Shown here: one piece after another, positions 1-7,932 of the stretch
How positions within the stretch are numbered: the stretch's first letter is position 1
Layout of the letters: each line of letters opens with the position of its first letter
Source of the DNA: a virus
Strand: one strand, 5' to 3'
IMG/VR virus record: IMGVR_UViG_3300036791_000069
Location: 1 to 52,124 of that record
Length of the DNA stretch: 52,124 nt
Program-made: the position numbers and the translations under genes
Notes under the pieces: generated by a model
Told to the model about the DNA's origin: nothing
Seen by the model: only the letters and a program-made list of their open reading frames with translations
Database searches by the model: none

Positions 1-60
1 ACTCCGCTTATCGATACGGCGCAACTTAGACGGGCAATCACGTACGTGACGAAGTTCTAA
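1..60 (+). CDS. 3' end of the HK97-gp10-like neck gene (duplicate of the right end)
   Basis: The last 19 codons and the TAA (58-60) of the gene that is complete at 51443-52057. It is here only because of the 127-bp terminal overlap and is not a separate gene. Confidence 0.95.
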   Translation, partial: TPLIDTAQLRRAITYVTKF

Positions 61-127
61 AATGCCATTCTCTATTGCATCTGTTGTTGATGATCCGGCT
101 TTTGCGCAGTCGTTCGCTATCACTCGC
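1..127. repeat. Left copy of 127-bp terminal overlap
   Basis: Bases 1-127 are identical to 51998-52124. The overlap runs across the end of one neck gene and the first codons of the next, so joining the ends restores a continuous virion operon. A 127-base exact overlap is what a de Bruijn assembler with k=127 leaves on a circular contig, so I read it as an assembly overlap rather than a biological terminal repeat. The DNA is a complete circle of 51,997 bp, or a circularly permuted or cohesive-ended virion genome. Confidence 0.95.
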
Positions 128-427
128 TCACAAGGTGGACAGTGGAAAGCTGGACGCTGGACCGATGCACAAACGCAAGTGGCGGCATGGGGTTCGATTC
201 AACCACCAAACCCGGAAGAGTTGGAACAGGTTCCCGAAGGTGACAGGGTTCTAGGCTTAATTGCAATTCACACAACCCAAGTAATCTATGAAACGAATGT
301 TGAATTAACCAACGGTATCAGCGATATCGTTACTTGGCACAACTGCAAGTATCGAGTCGTCAAAGTGTACCCTTGGCAGGACTACGGTTACTGGAAAGCG
401 TTAGCAGTACGCATCAGTGGACAATGA
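62..427 (+). CDS. Neck / head-closure-like protein
   Basis: A 121-aa soluble, beta-rich protein. It starts one base after the TAA of the preceding neck gene (position 60 or 52057), without a strong Shine-Dalgarno site, so translational coupling is likely. Its place between the gp10-like neck protein and the tail completion/sheath genes, its length, and a C-terminal half rich in short beta strands (ELTNGISDIVTW, then YRVVKVYPWQDYGYW) fit a head-closure (stopper) or adaptor protein that seals the portal after packaging. That function is inferred from gene order. I do not recognise a named domain with certainty. Confidence 0.6.
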   Translation: MPFSIASVVDDPAFAQSFAITRSQGGQWKAGRWTDAQTQVAAWGSIQPPNPEELEQVPEGDRVLGLIAIHTTQVIYETNVELTNGISDIVTWHNCKYRVVKVYPWQDYGYWKALAVRISGQ

Positions 428-612
428 CAACACCTATCATGAAATATTTCGCTTACGGGCATTTGCCTAAACATCTTCAATCAATTAGTGAAGCATGTGC
501 AGACCTTGCAAACCAGATGGAAGCTGAATTGCCCGATGGTCCTGAAAAGTCTGCTGGATTAAGGAAACTGCTTGAAGCAAAAGACTGCTTTGTTAGAGCG
601 AAGTTGACATGA
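424..612 (+). CDS. Acb2/Tad1 hairpin-like small protein (candidate anti-CBASS/anti-Thoeris sponge)
   Basis: A 62-aa helical protein. The ATG at 424 overlaps the upstream TGA (ATGA); a second ATG at 439 would give 57 aa. An upstream in-frame ATG at 334 lies well inside the previous gene and is unlikely. After MKYFAYGHLPKHLQ comes a helix, then the segment LPDGPEKSAGLRKLLEAKDC. The pattern P-x-G-x-E-[KR]-[ST]-x-[AG]-[LI]-x-K-L-x-E-A followed by a small residue is, from memory, the signature of the Acb2/Tad1 hairpin family. Members of that family bind cyclic oligonucleotides or gcADPR signals and blunt CBASS or Thoeris defence. It is shorter than characterised Acb2 (about 90 aa) and sits inside the virion operon, which is odd. 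It could instead be an uncharacterised paralogue without sponge activity. Confidence 0.5.
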   Translation: MTTPIMKYFAYGHLPKHLQSISEACADLANQMEAELPDGPEKSAGLRKLLEAKDCFVRAKLT

Positions 613-1430
613 CCACCACCTATTATCCCAACGGACTTGTACAAACCAGCACTGCACTAACCCCTTATGACATGGATGGAATCTTTCAACTGCTGATCAC
701 GCAGATGCTTGGTATTGCTGCGAATATTAGCTACGTTGCGCAGTTGACTTATGGTTCCAATGTCATTGTTGGCGATTTGATTGTGTTAAACATCTTCGCC
801 GGTTTCTATGTTGTAGGCAACGGCATTCCACCCAACACGGTCATTACTGGACTTTCAGGACAGGGAAGCAATCTCTTAATTGAATTAAGTAATGCTGCTA
901 CGATATCCGGTCAAGAAACAGTTGGCATCTATGATCCAATTTCAAATACTAGGGTGCGCCAATCGTGGCAAACGGCGGGGATGCCAGCGTATACCATCGA
1001 TGACGATGTTGTGTTTGTGCGTTGTATTGAAACGGATACTGATTACAACACGCTTAGGGATGAAGTAGTAACTGGTAATGCTGATGGAACTGGAACGAGA
1101 ACTAGGACTTATTCACGTCTATGGAATGTTTTCATTCGGGCGCGTGGTCCTAACTCGTTCGATTCAATTAGGTTAATAAAATCGGTCTTGCTTGAAGATT
1201 TCCCGCATGATACTTTAGCGGCGACGAACTTATACATGGTGCCAGCTACTTCAACACCTATTCGCGCACCGGAGCTATTTGAAGGACGTTGGTGGGAGCA
1301 AGTAGATTACAACGCCGATTTCTTTGAGCAAGTAACAGAGACCTTTACTATATCCACTGTTAACAAGCTTGAGATTATCGGGTTTGACAAGAGTGGTCAG
1401 ATATTCGATGTAAAGCCGCAATTAAAGTAG
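609..1430 (+). CDS. Tail completion / terminator-like neck protein with inserted beta domain
   Basis: A 273-aa protein. Its ATG overlaps the TGA of the preceding gene (ATGA). The C-terminal half (from about residue 120: SWQTAGMPAY, DDDVVFVRCIETDTDYN, LWNVFIRARGPNSFDSIRLI) resembles the tail-completion proteins that precede DUF3383 sheaths in contractile phages. That family caps the tail tube and joins it to the head. An insertion at about residues 45-110 has the form GNGIPPNTVITGL ... IELSNAAT, and a related insert sits in the DUF4054-like gene at 50721. Terminator is the best reading from order and size, but a second head-tail connector is possible. Confidence 0.6.
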   Translation: MTTTYYPNGLVQTSTALTPYDMDGIFQLLITQMLGIAANISYVAQLTYGSNVIVGDLIVLNIFAGFYVVGNGIPPNTVITGLSGQGSNLLIELSNAATISGQETVGIYDPISNTRVRQSWQTAGMPAYTIDDDVVFVRCIETDTDYNTLRDEVVTGNADGTGTRTRTYSRLWNVFIRARGPNSFDSIRLIKSVLLEDFPHDTLAATNLYMVPATSTPIRAPELFEGRWWEQVDYNADFFEQVTETFTISTVNKLEIIGFDKSGQIFDVKPQLK

Positions 1431-1442
1431 GAGTTTCAGATT

Positions 1443-2837
1443 ATGTCTACAGTTCCCACTCTCCCTCTTGATTACGTTGTTGATGTGACAGTTCAAGTTA
1501 ATCCGCAAGCTGTCCAACCGCCGAAGTTTAATCAACAGTTGATAATTGGCAACAGCACTGCGATTCCATCTTATGGCACATCGCCGCGTTGCCGGTTATA
1601 TCAGGGTGGTATAAGCATCCTGCAAGCCATGCTTGCTGATGGTTTTCTTGTAACCTCTCCGGAATATTTAGGGGCAAGTTTTTATCTGCAACAGCAACCA
1701 ACACCGTTCTACTTGTGGATTGGACGACAAGATGGAACGGCAATTGGCACAATTCAAGTCAACTCAACAAATGGCGGAATTAATTACAAAGTCGGGGATC
1801 AAGTCACAGTTGTTCAAACCGGTGCGTCTCATGCCGTCTTGCAAATCATGACGGTAGATGGTACAGGCAAAGTGACAAGTGTTCAACCTATTTCGCAAGG
1901 TACTGGTTATACGGTTGCCGCTGGTTTGGCTACAACGGGTGGTTCCGGAACTGGATTGCAAGTAGATATCTTGACACTTGGCGAAAGTGCTTTGCAAGCC
2001 GTTCAGGCTTGCCGCATTGCTTCGCCGTTCTGGTATCTGTTTACCGTTCTTAATTCATCCGATGCTGATAACACGGCAATAAGTGAGTGGGCACAAACTG
2101 CTTCGCCGGTATGCCAGAATTTCTTTGTAACAACTGCACCCGCTGTCTTAGTTGGTACTGCTGGCAACATTTTCGACACCTTGATGAAAGGTAACTATAA
2201 CAGGTACATTGGGACGTACATTACAACCCAAACTGGCACTGCACCAAACAACACGTACTTTGCGTGTGCCTTAATGGGAGTGGCAGCGGGGAGAAACACA
2301 GGACTTTCCGGAAGCTATTTCATTCTTCCCTTCAAGAACGTTGTTGGAATGACTGTTGAATCATTGACACCATCGCAATATTCAAACATCACCAATAAGA
2401 ACGGCAACGCGTATATCAGTTATGCGAATACTTACAATTCCCTATCGCCGGGGATCACCGGAAGCGGTCAATATTTTGATCAAATCTTGGGTATTGACAT
2501 GCTGGTGTCTGATTTGCAATACGACATGACGAACACTCTTTACCAGTATCCAGCGGTACCGCAAACGGATGAAGGACAGTCGATCTTGCTTCATTCTGCA
2601 AATGGTTCGTGCGGCAAGTCTGTCAATCGTGGGTTTTTGTCAAGTGGCGTGTGGCAGGGGCAAACGATTCTTAATTTGCAATCTGGAATGTCGATTCCCG
2701 GTTACTTGAATCAGTCTCCATCCTATGCTTCATTGGGTGCGAAACCTGCTAACCGGCAAGCCGCACCTATTTATTGCGCTGTGATCTTGAGTGAAGCTGT
2801 GCAATCGGTTCTTATCGCAATATACGTACAGCAATAA
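1443..2837 (+). CDS. Contractile tail sheath protein (DUF3383 family)
   Basis: A 464-aa protein and the key evidence for a contractile tail. The N-terminus (LDYVVDVTVQV, FNQQLIIGNS, Y..SPEYLGASFYLQQQPTP) and the C-terminal half (GMTVESLTPSQYSNI, GSCGKSVNRGFLSSG, SEAVQSVLIAIYVQQ) match DUF3383 sheath-like proteins as I remember them. An insertion at about residues 102-180 (YKVGDQVTVVQTG ... QGTGYTVAAG) is a decoration domain of a kind seen in other soil-phage virion proteins. The start has the leader AGATTATG after a GGAG site, shared with other abundant virion genes. The tube gene follows 12 bases downstream, as usual for a sheath-tube pair. Confidence 0.9.
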   Translation: MSTVPTLPLDYVVDVTVQVNPQAVQPPKFNQQLIIGNSTAIPSYGTSPRCRLYQGGISILQAMLADGFLVTSPEYLGASFYLQQQPTPFYLWIGRQDGTAIGTIQVNSTNGGINYKVGDQVTVVQTGASHAVLQIMTVDGTGKVTSVQPISQGTGYTVAAGLATTGGSGTGLQVDILTLGESALQAVQACRIASPFWYLFTVLNSSDADNTAISEWAQTASPVCQNFFVTTAPAVLVGTAGNIFDTLMKGNYNRYIGTYITTQTGTAPNNTYFACALMGVAAGRNTGLSGSYFILPFKNVVGMTVESLTPSQYSNITNKNGNAYISYANTYNSLSPGITGSGQYFDQILGIDMLVSDLQYDMTNTLYQYPAVPQTDEGQSILLHSANGSCGKSVNRGFLSSGVWQGQTILNLQSGMSIPGYLNQSPSYASLGAKPANRQAAPIYCAVILSEAVQSVLIAIYVQQ

Positions 2838-2849
2838 AAGGGGTGACTT

Positions 2850-3347
2850 ATGGCAACGGTAATTACAAATGCACTTAGTGCGTTTGCCAGCATTTTCAAA
2901 GGCATTGGCACAACTTACAGCTTCAAAGACTTGTCCGGTGCTATTACTTCAACATTGGCCGGGGTATTTCCTTTTGCTGGACAGATCGGTGCAGGACGCA
3001 TCAGCGTTGAGTACATTACGGACCACGGTGCGCTGGATACCGCCGCTGATGGCACAGTGTTGCCATCTTTTGTTGCTGGCAGGGCGGGACGAATCACCAT
3101 TGAAGTACAGCAAACATCGGCATTCCACAAGTATCTTTTGTTTTGGCATAACGTGCATGTGACGATGGCTTCAAGTGGCGATATAAGCAGTTGGGCAGGT
3201 ACTTCTCTTCTCATACGTAATACGCTTGACGGTAGTTCGCATGCAGCATTAGGAGTTATTCCAACTAAGATTCCGGATAAGGCGTATGCCGCTTCACCAA
3301 CGATGATTACATGGACACTTCTATGCAGCAATCTGAACAGTTTGTAG
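2850..3347 (+). CDS. Tail tube protein (DUF3277-like)
   Basis: A 165-aa protein following the sheath. The N-terminal YSFKDLSGAITSTLAGVFPFAG and the block ITIEVQQTSAFHKYL match the DUF3277 family, the inner tube of DUF3383-type contractile tails. A GGGGTGA site precedes the ATG. Tube subunits stack as hexameric rings around the tape measure and are exposed when the sheath contracts. The end overlaps the start of the tail assembly chaperone gene. Confidence 0.85.
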   Translation: MATVITNALSAFASIFKGIGTTYSFKDLSGAITSTLAGVFPFAGQIGAGRISVEYITDHGALDTAADGTVLPSFVAGRAGRITIEVQQTSAFHKYLLFWHNVHVTMASSGDISSWAGTSLLIRNTLDGSSHAALGVIPTKIPDKAYAASPTMITWTLLCSNLNSL

Positions 3348-3793
3348 AAACGAAAGATGTGGTTGTTGGTGGTGCTCGATACCAGATTAGCCGTATGAAC
3401 GCGGCGGTTGGGTCGTGGCTGCTTTTTAAGCTGTTGGACTCGCTTCGGAAGATCATGGAAGGGGTTGAACAGAACGGGCAACAGCCGATGGAGATATCCC
3501 TTGAACAGAAGGAACAAGCGGCGAATGCGTTGGTTCAGGGTATGTTGATGACTCTCGATAAAGACTTGTTTGAACAAGTGCAGCATGAAGCATTAAAGGT
3601 TGTTGGGCAATATACAGCAATTGGTGAGAAAGAAACTGTCTTGCCGGTGCTGATGATGAACGGAACCTTTGCGATTCCTCAATTGAGAAATGACATTGTA
3701 AGTGTGGTTACTCTCACATCGAATGCGCTGTTTTTTAACTTATCCCCTTTTTTCTTAGGGGACGGGTTGAAGGATATATTTCAGCCCAAATAG
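3311..3793 (+). CDS. Tail assembly chaperone, short (zero-frame) form
   Basis: A 160-aa product ending at TAG 3791-3793. It starts at ATG 3311 or ATG 3323 (MQQSEQFVETKDV); neither has a clear Shine-Dalgarno site, and both lie inside the end of the tube gene, so coupling is likely. It is mostly alpha-helical (SWLLFKLLDSLRKIMEG, EQKEQAANALVQGMLM). It lies between tube and tape measure, the fixed place of lambda gpG-like chaperones that coat the tape measure during tail assembly and are absent from the finished tail. The C-terminal part after about residue 148 is replaced in the frameshifted form. Confidence 0.85.
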   Translation: MDTSMQQSEQFVETKDVVVGGARYQISRMNAAVGSWLLFKLLDSLRKIMEGVEQNGQQPMEISLEQKEQAANALVQGMLMTLDKDLFEQVQHEALKVVGQYTAIGEKETVLPVLMMNGTFAIPQLRNDIVSVVTLTSNALFFNLSPFFLGDGLKDIFQPK

Positions 3794-3993
3794 GGTTTGA
3801 ATCAATTCCGTTTCCAACGATAGACGCGTTTTTGTATCGTCCGGTACTCGCCGGAATGTGGCGACAACGAGAGGCCAAAGACGGTACTTACTCGTTCATG
3901 GATTTGTTGATTGCTCACGAAATCCTAGACGTTCAAGACGCAAACAAAGCAGCGTATCAGGAATGGGTGAGGCAACAGAATGGCGGACATTAG
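3311..3993 (+). CDS. Tail assembly chaperone, -1 frameshift (gpGT-type) form
   Basis: A heptamer T TTT TTC lies in the zero frame at 3748-3754. A -1 slip there continues from 3754 for 79 codons to TAG 3991-3993. The extension reads LRGRVEGYISAQIGFESIPF and, further on, MWRQREAKDGTYSFMDLLIA, clearly protein-like. The product is about 227 aa from ATG 3311. The extension frame has a TAA at 3736-3738, so the switch must happen after 3738, and this heptamer is the only canonical slip site between that stop and the zero-frame stop. The extension overlaps the tape measure start (3980). In lambda the equivalent T domain recruits the tube subunit, and the same job is inferred here. Confidence 0.85.
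3743..3762 (+). promoter_or_regulatory. -1 ribosomal frameshift site with flanking hairpin
   Basis: The slip heptamer TTTTTTC (3748-3754) is enclosed by TCCCC (3743-3747) and GGGGA (3758-3762), which pair perfectly. The slip site therefore lies in the 10-base loop of a short GC-rich stem instead of ahead of a downstream stimulator. A strong G-run at 3758-3761 follows immediately. Confidence 0.75.
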
Positions 3994-5479
3994 AGCACTC
4001 CGAAGTTACCTCGTGAGTTTAGGCTTTAATGTCCACACCACTCAAGCGGCACAATTCAACAACGCAATTAAGACAGCTTCCCAAATAGTTCAAACCAATA
4101 CAAGTGCAATGGTTATGAACATGGGTAAGCTTAGTGTCGCTGCTGTAGGCATGTTTGAAGCTGTTGGCATTGCCGTGGCAGGAATGGCAGATAAGGTTGC
4201 AAGTGCTGATCAATCTTATCGCCTATTCGGACAACGGATGTTTATGGACACTATGCACGCCAAGCAATTGAAGGTTGCCTTGGATGCACTCGGACAGCCG
4301 TTAGACGCTATTGCTTTTGATCCTGAACTACATCGCAGATTTGACGAATTAGCCAATTTACAAAACCGTTTAGGCGGGATGCTTGGACCGGACTTCAAGC
4401 AAACAATGGTTCAACTCCGGGATGCTCAATTTGAATTCACCCGGTTTCGTGTCGAAGCACTCTATTTCCGTGACTTACTGGTGAAACAAATCTTTCAAGC
4501 ACTAGGCGGCGAGAAACTGACGGAGAAACTTCGTAGCTGGAATGAATACATCATTCAACACATTCCGGAATGGTCTCGCATCATCACCACTTACATTGTG
4601 CCGGTGCTCAAAGACGCGTGGATGATTATGAAAGACTTATGGACTGTTACAAAAGACTTCGCACAACTGTGGACGAACATGATTGGAATTTTAAGCGGTG
4701 ATCCGGCACTAGAAGGAACAATATCCTTTGAGAAATTTGCAGCGGCATTATCAAAAGTCGCTCATTTTATGGCAGTGATTATTGATTTTGCTTCGCACTT
4801 CGCCGGTACTCTTGCCGGTGCCTTTCTTGGATTTCAGATCGGTGGACCGATGGGGGCGTTGATTGGTGCCGGGATTGGTGCCGGAACAGATTTAATTAGA
4901 TCAACCTACCATACGGGCAGCGGTGGTGATCAGGATACCGGTGCTGCCAGTCTTGTAGCAGGAACAGCGATGACGGGAGATTCCGACATAAACCGGATGG
5001 TTGGTGCCGTTGCGAGTGTCGAATCTGGTGGACACCAAATCAATCGTTCTGGTGGCACTCTTACAAGTTCCGCTGGTGCTTTGGGAATTATGCAACTCAT
5101 GCCAACAACAGCATGGCAACTTGGTGTTAATCCCAACAACGCAGCAGAGAACGTGCGCGGCGGCAGGATGTATTTGCAGCAACTTTATTCTAAATACGGT
5201 AACTGGCATGATGCGCTAGGTGCCTACAACATGGGACCGGGAAATGTTGATAGGGCGTTGCGTGCTCACCGTGCGTTTCCATCTTCAGTTGAAGGCTACA
5301 TATCGAGTGTTCAGGGACACTACGCCAAAGGTGACAATCCTATTTCCATTGGCCAAATCAACATCATGCAACCGAACGCGACACCAGATCAGATTGTGCA
5401 AGCGGTAAGTGACGGTATCAACAAGCGGGAACAGTTAGCATCGGCAACTCATTTAAATGAATTAAAACCGGCTTATTGA
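3980..5479 (+). CDS. Tape measure protein with C-terminal lytic transglycosylase (SLT) domain
   Basis: A 499-aa protein directly after the chaperone pair, overlapping the extension by 14 bases. Residues 1-270 are helical, with a hydrophobic stretch near 45-65; residues 270-300 form a glycine-rich hydrophobic segment (AGAFLGFQIGGPMGALIGAG). Residues about 338-440 are a soluble lytic transglycosylase fold: VASVESGG with catalytic Glu348, GALGIMQLMP, and LGAYNMGPGNV. The domain would cut peptidoglycan during genome entry. Using the usual 1.5 angstrom per residue, the tail would be short (about 75 nm); that is inference. No other murein hydrolase was found in the genome. Confidence 0.88.
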   Translation: MADIRALRSYLVSLGFNVHTTQAAQFNNAIKTASQIVQTNTSAMVMNMGKLSVAAVGMFEAVGIAVAGMADKVASADQSYRLFGQRMFMDTMHAKQLKVALDALGQPLDAIAFDPELHRRFDELANLQNRLGGMLGPDFKQTMVQLRDAQFEFTRFRVEALYFRDLLVKQIFQALGGEKLTEKLRSWNEYIIQHIPEWSRIITTYIVPVLKDAWMIMKDLWTVTKDFAQLWTNMIGILSGDPALEGTISFEKFAAALSKVAHFMAVIIDFASHFAGTLAGAFLGFQIGGPMGALIGAGIGAGTDLIRSTYHTGSGGDQDTGAASLVAGTAMTGDSDINRMVGAVASVESGGHQINRSGGTLTSSAGALGIMQLMPTTAWQLGVNPNNAAENVRGGRMYLQQLYSKYGNWHDALGAYNMGPGNVDRALRAHRAFPSSVEGYISSVQGHYAKGDNPISIGQINIMQPNATPDQIVQAVSDGINKREQLASATHLNELKPAY

Positions 5480-5481
5480 AC

Positions 5482-6366
5482 ATGGGTACTCTTCCGCCAA
5501 ATCCGCCTTTCTTGCTTCCGGCAACCAAACAACCGGTTGTTAAGTATGAGTATGTTCCGCCAAATTGGAGCAACCTAAAGCCGTCTTTGTACGCGATTAC
5601 ATTTGCTTCACAAGGATCAATTCAGCAAGGCGCTTTCAATCCGTTTGGTAGTGAGACTGAGAGCAGCGAAACGTTAGTGGTGCAGAGTGCCGATGCTAGG
5701 GCGGGATATAATTCAACACTTCAAATGCATATGTTTGTGTTCGATGCTATCAAGAGGGCGCAACACCATCAGACCGCAGTCATAACCCAACATCCGTTGC
5801 AGACTGGATTTAATATCTCTGATCACGTTGTTATGCAACCGGCACAACTGGTGTTGGAAGTGGCAATGTCGGATGCTATTGCTTCGTTTACTCTCGCTGG
5901 ATACACGCCGATGTGGACTAGCAACCCATCCAAGAGTGTGTCTGCTTACCAGCAAATGGAAGCGTTAATGGTGAATCGCCAGTTGATGACGCTTAACACT
6001 CGACTGGATACTTATACCAACATGATATTAGCGGATATTACTTCAGAGGAAACAGAGAGAACCTACTTCGGCGGATTGGCTATGGTGCTCTCATTCCAAC
6101 AAGTGTTTATTGCCGATGTGTCGTTGTCTTACGAGAGCAGCCGTCCGCAAGCGAGTGGTGACACTCAGAAGGGAGCAGTACAGCCGTTACCACCGTCGAA
6201 GCCTGTAGTGGATCAACACCTTGTAGCAGAATTGAAGCAGAAGTTAGCTGTGAGCACTGTTCTTCAAACCTACGATCCGTTGTCACCGTTGCGTCTTCCG
6301 GGAGCGGTTGCCGATATTCCCGGTGCCGGAACTTACACCAGTGAAATTCTGAAGAGTAATCCATAA
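5482..6366 (+). CDS. Baseplate/tail structural protein (Dit-like hub component)
   Basis: A 294-aa protein from ATG 5482; a TTG at 5476 would add two residues and overlap the previous stop. The core has MHMFVFDAIKRA, then VITQHPLQTGFNISDHVVMQ and LVLEVAMSDA, which I associate with Dit-like phage tail proteins and the equivalent baseplate proteins of DUF3383-type myoviruses. These form a ring at the tube tip. A helical segment (YQQMEALMVNRQLMTLNTRL) and a proline-rich linker near residue 230 follow. Family assignment is from pattern memory, but the place between tape measure and plug/hub supports a tube-tip role. Confidence 0.65.
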   Translation: MGTLPPNPPFLLPATKQPVVKYEYVPPNWSNLKPSLYAITFASQGSIQQGAFNPFGSETESSETLVVQSADARAGYNSTLQMHMFVFDAIKRAQHHQTAVITQHPLQTGFNISDHVVMQPAQLVLEVAMSDAIASFTLAGYTPMWTSNPSKSVSAYQQMEALMVNRQLMTLNTRLDTYTNMILADITSEETERTYFGGLAMVLSFQQVFIADVSLSYESSRPQASGDTQKGAVQPLPPSKPVVDQHLVAELKQKLAVSTVLQTYDPLSPLRLPGAVADIPGAGTYTSEILKSNP

Positions 6367-6704
6367 TGGATCAAGTTATTACACTGACGAACGAACCAAA
6401 TCAAGGAATGTCAGTGAGTCTTACTGTAAACGAAGCGAGTTTGCAACTCAATTTAAAGTTTCGCTACAACGAAATGATTAACTATTGGGTCGTGGACATA
6501 GCGGATGCTAACAACAACATTGTTTTAAGTGACATTCCGCTGCTAACTGGATACTACCCGGCAGCGAACATCCTTGGGCAATATCAGTATCTTGAAATTG
6601 GAAGTGCTTACGTACTCGACATAAGCAACGATGATGTAAGGGACTATCCAAGTGTTAACGACATAAACACAAGCTTTGTGTTGCTGTGGGGCGATAATGT
6701 CTGA
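6366..6704 (+). CDS. Baseplate plug protein (Pam3 gp18-like, DUF6983)
   Basis: A 112-aa beta protein. Its ATG overlaps the end of the previous gene. Features are VTLxVNE-like strands, LKFRYNEMINYWVVDIAD, an LLTGYYPAANILGQ block and LGIGSAYVLD-like EIGSAYVLDIS. This is the pattern of the small phage baseplate plug family, which seals the channel at the baseplate before the spike. It lies between the Dit-like gene and the hub, as in other minimal contractile baseplates. Confidence 0.75.
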   Translation: MDQVITLTNEPNQGMSVSLTVNEASLQLNLKFRYNEMINYWVVDIADANNNIVLSDIPLLTGYYPAANILGQYQYLEIGSAYVLDISNDDVRDYPSVNDINTSFVLLWGDNV

Positions 6705-7752
6705 CGTGATACTACCGGAAAGTGGATCACATCCACTTACGATTGCACCACCAACGTTCTCCCATGCCGGAAAGAATTGGGGAAGACGGTGGCGTATCAC
6801 TGTCAAGAGTCGTCAAGCTATCAAATCGCCACTCACGCAGCCGATTGAAACTCAGGCGTTCGTGCAGGTTCCGGCAGTTGAATACGACGAAGTAATGACC
6901 ATTGAACAAAACGGATGGTTGCCGAATGGATTACATATCAAGTTTGATGTAACGCAATCATTGAAAGCACTCTGGTGGTGCGACGTTATTATCTACAACC
7001 TTAACGCGCAGCAATCCCAGACGGTAATTAACTATGGCATGGTGTGCACTGTCGAAGCTGGTTACATAGATGGTGCGTTTGGAACAGTCTTTGAAGGCAC
7101 TGTCTTTCAACCGATGATTGAGAAAGAGCGCGGAGTTGACTGGAAATTGACACTTAGATGCATTGTCGGAATGCTTGAAAATAACGATAACTTCATTGGT
7201 GCAACCGTGCAGGGTGGCAAGACACAACGTCAGCTTGCTGCAAGCATGTTAGGGAGTGCGGTCAATCCTATTTCCTTAAAGTTCGACAGCACTATTACAG
7301 ACAAGCAAGTGACTAGAGCAACTACATACTTTGGTCAGCCAAATGACTTGTTGCAGTATGTGGCAGATTCAAACAATTCTTTGCTTTGGTTCCAGCATGA
7401 GACTGCATACATCTTTGCGCTTAGGGAGCAACCGGATAAGGTACCGGAATGGGAATTCAGTCCTGATAACGGTTTGATTGGAAATCCTGATCAAACGCAA
7501 GAGGGTGCGCAGATAACTGTATTGCTACAGCCGGATTTGAAGTTGTTAGGACAAGTAAAAATTGATGAATCGGTTGTGATTCGGCAGTTTCCTAGACAGA
7601 TTGGAACGTTTCCGATGAATCTTCCCGGTGACAATACTTACATCATTGGGCGAATTCACCATTATGGGGATTCCAGAGGGAACGAGTGGTATTCCGAAAT
7701 TACAGGCTTCTATAACAACGGTTCGATCTTGTCTTTGCGAATTCAGAATTGA
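6697..7752 (+). CDS. Baseplate hub protein (gp27/gpD-like)
   Basis: A 351-aa protein from ATG 6697, which overlaps the plug gene by 8 bases. Features are GRRWRITVKS, LHIKFDVTQSLKALWWCDVIIYNLN, VEAGYIDGAFGTVFEGTV, then a beta-rich part with LLWFQHETAYIF. The region QTVINYGMVCTVEAGY...VFEGTVFQP is typical of the first barrel domain of hub proteins such as T4 gp27 and P2 gpD, which sit on the spike trimer and start the tail tube. Location between plug and spike agrees. Exact residue boundaries are inferred. Confidence 0.72.
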   Translation: MSDVILPESGSHPLTIAPPTFSHAGKNWGRRWRITVKSRQAIKSPLTQPIETQAFVQVPAVEYDEVMTIEQNGWLPNGLHIKFDVTQSLKALWWCDVIIYNLNAQQSQTVINYGMVCTVEAGYIDGAFGTVFEGTVFQPMIEKERGVDWKLTLRCIVGMLENNDNFIGATVQGGKTQRQLAASMLGSAVNPISLKFDSTITDKQVTRATTYFGQPNDLLQYVADSNNSLLWFQHETAYIFALREQPDKVPEWEFSPDNGLIGNPDQTQEGAQITVLLQPDLKLLGQVKIDESVVIRQFPRQIGTFPMNLPGDNTYIIGRIHHYGDSRGNEWYSEITGFYNNGSILSLRIQN

Positions 7753-7761
7753 GGAAAAACA

Positions 7762-7923
7762 ATGATTACCGTGTTGGCGTCACTCGTTATTTGTATCGCC
7801 GGGTTGATTATCTACTGTTTTAGCAACAATGCGAAGGTTATGGCGGTCTCGCTACATTGCTTCTGGGTTGGGTTGTTGGTGTTTTTGTTAACGTGGCACG
7901 GCGTACTTGCCATTAAGCCTTGA
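7762..7923 (+). CDS. Small two-helix membrane protein
   Basis: A 53-aa ORF with a GAGGAAA Shine-Dalgarno site 5 bases before ATG 7762 and TGA 7921-7923. It reads MITVLASLVICIAGLIIYCF, a short turn (SNNAKV), then a second hydrophobic helix (FWVGLLVFLLTW). Two transmembrane segments joined by a short loop are compatible with a holin-like or inner-membrane role, but the place between baseplate hub and spike is unusual for a holin. No family is recognised. The tight spacing to both neighbours and the good ribosome binding site support a real gene. Confidence 0.65.
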   Translation: MITVLASLVICIAGLIIYCFSNNAKVMAVSLHCFWVGLLVFLLTWHGVLAIKP

Positions 7924-7932
7924 AGGGGAAAT

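Noticed and set aside
1-127. Biological direct terminal repeat
   Set aside because: The break is within an operon and the overlap length equals a standard assembler k-mer; nothing at the ends looks like a packaging site.
2915-3586. 223-codon minus-strand frame opposite tube and chaperone genes
   Set aside because: The + strand genes are well identified; the composition (Cys, Arg, Leu rich) is that of an antisense frame.
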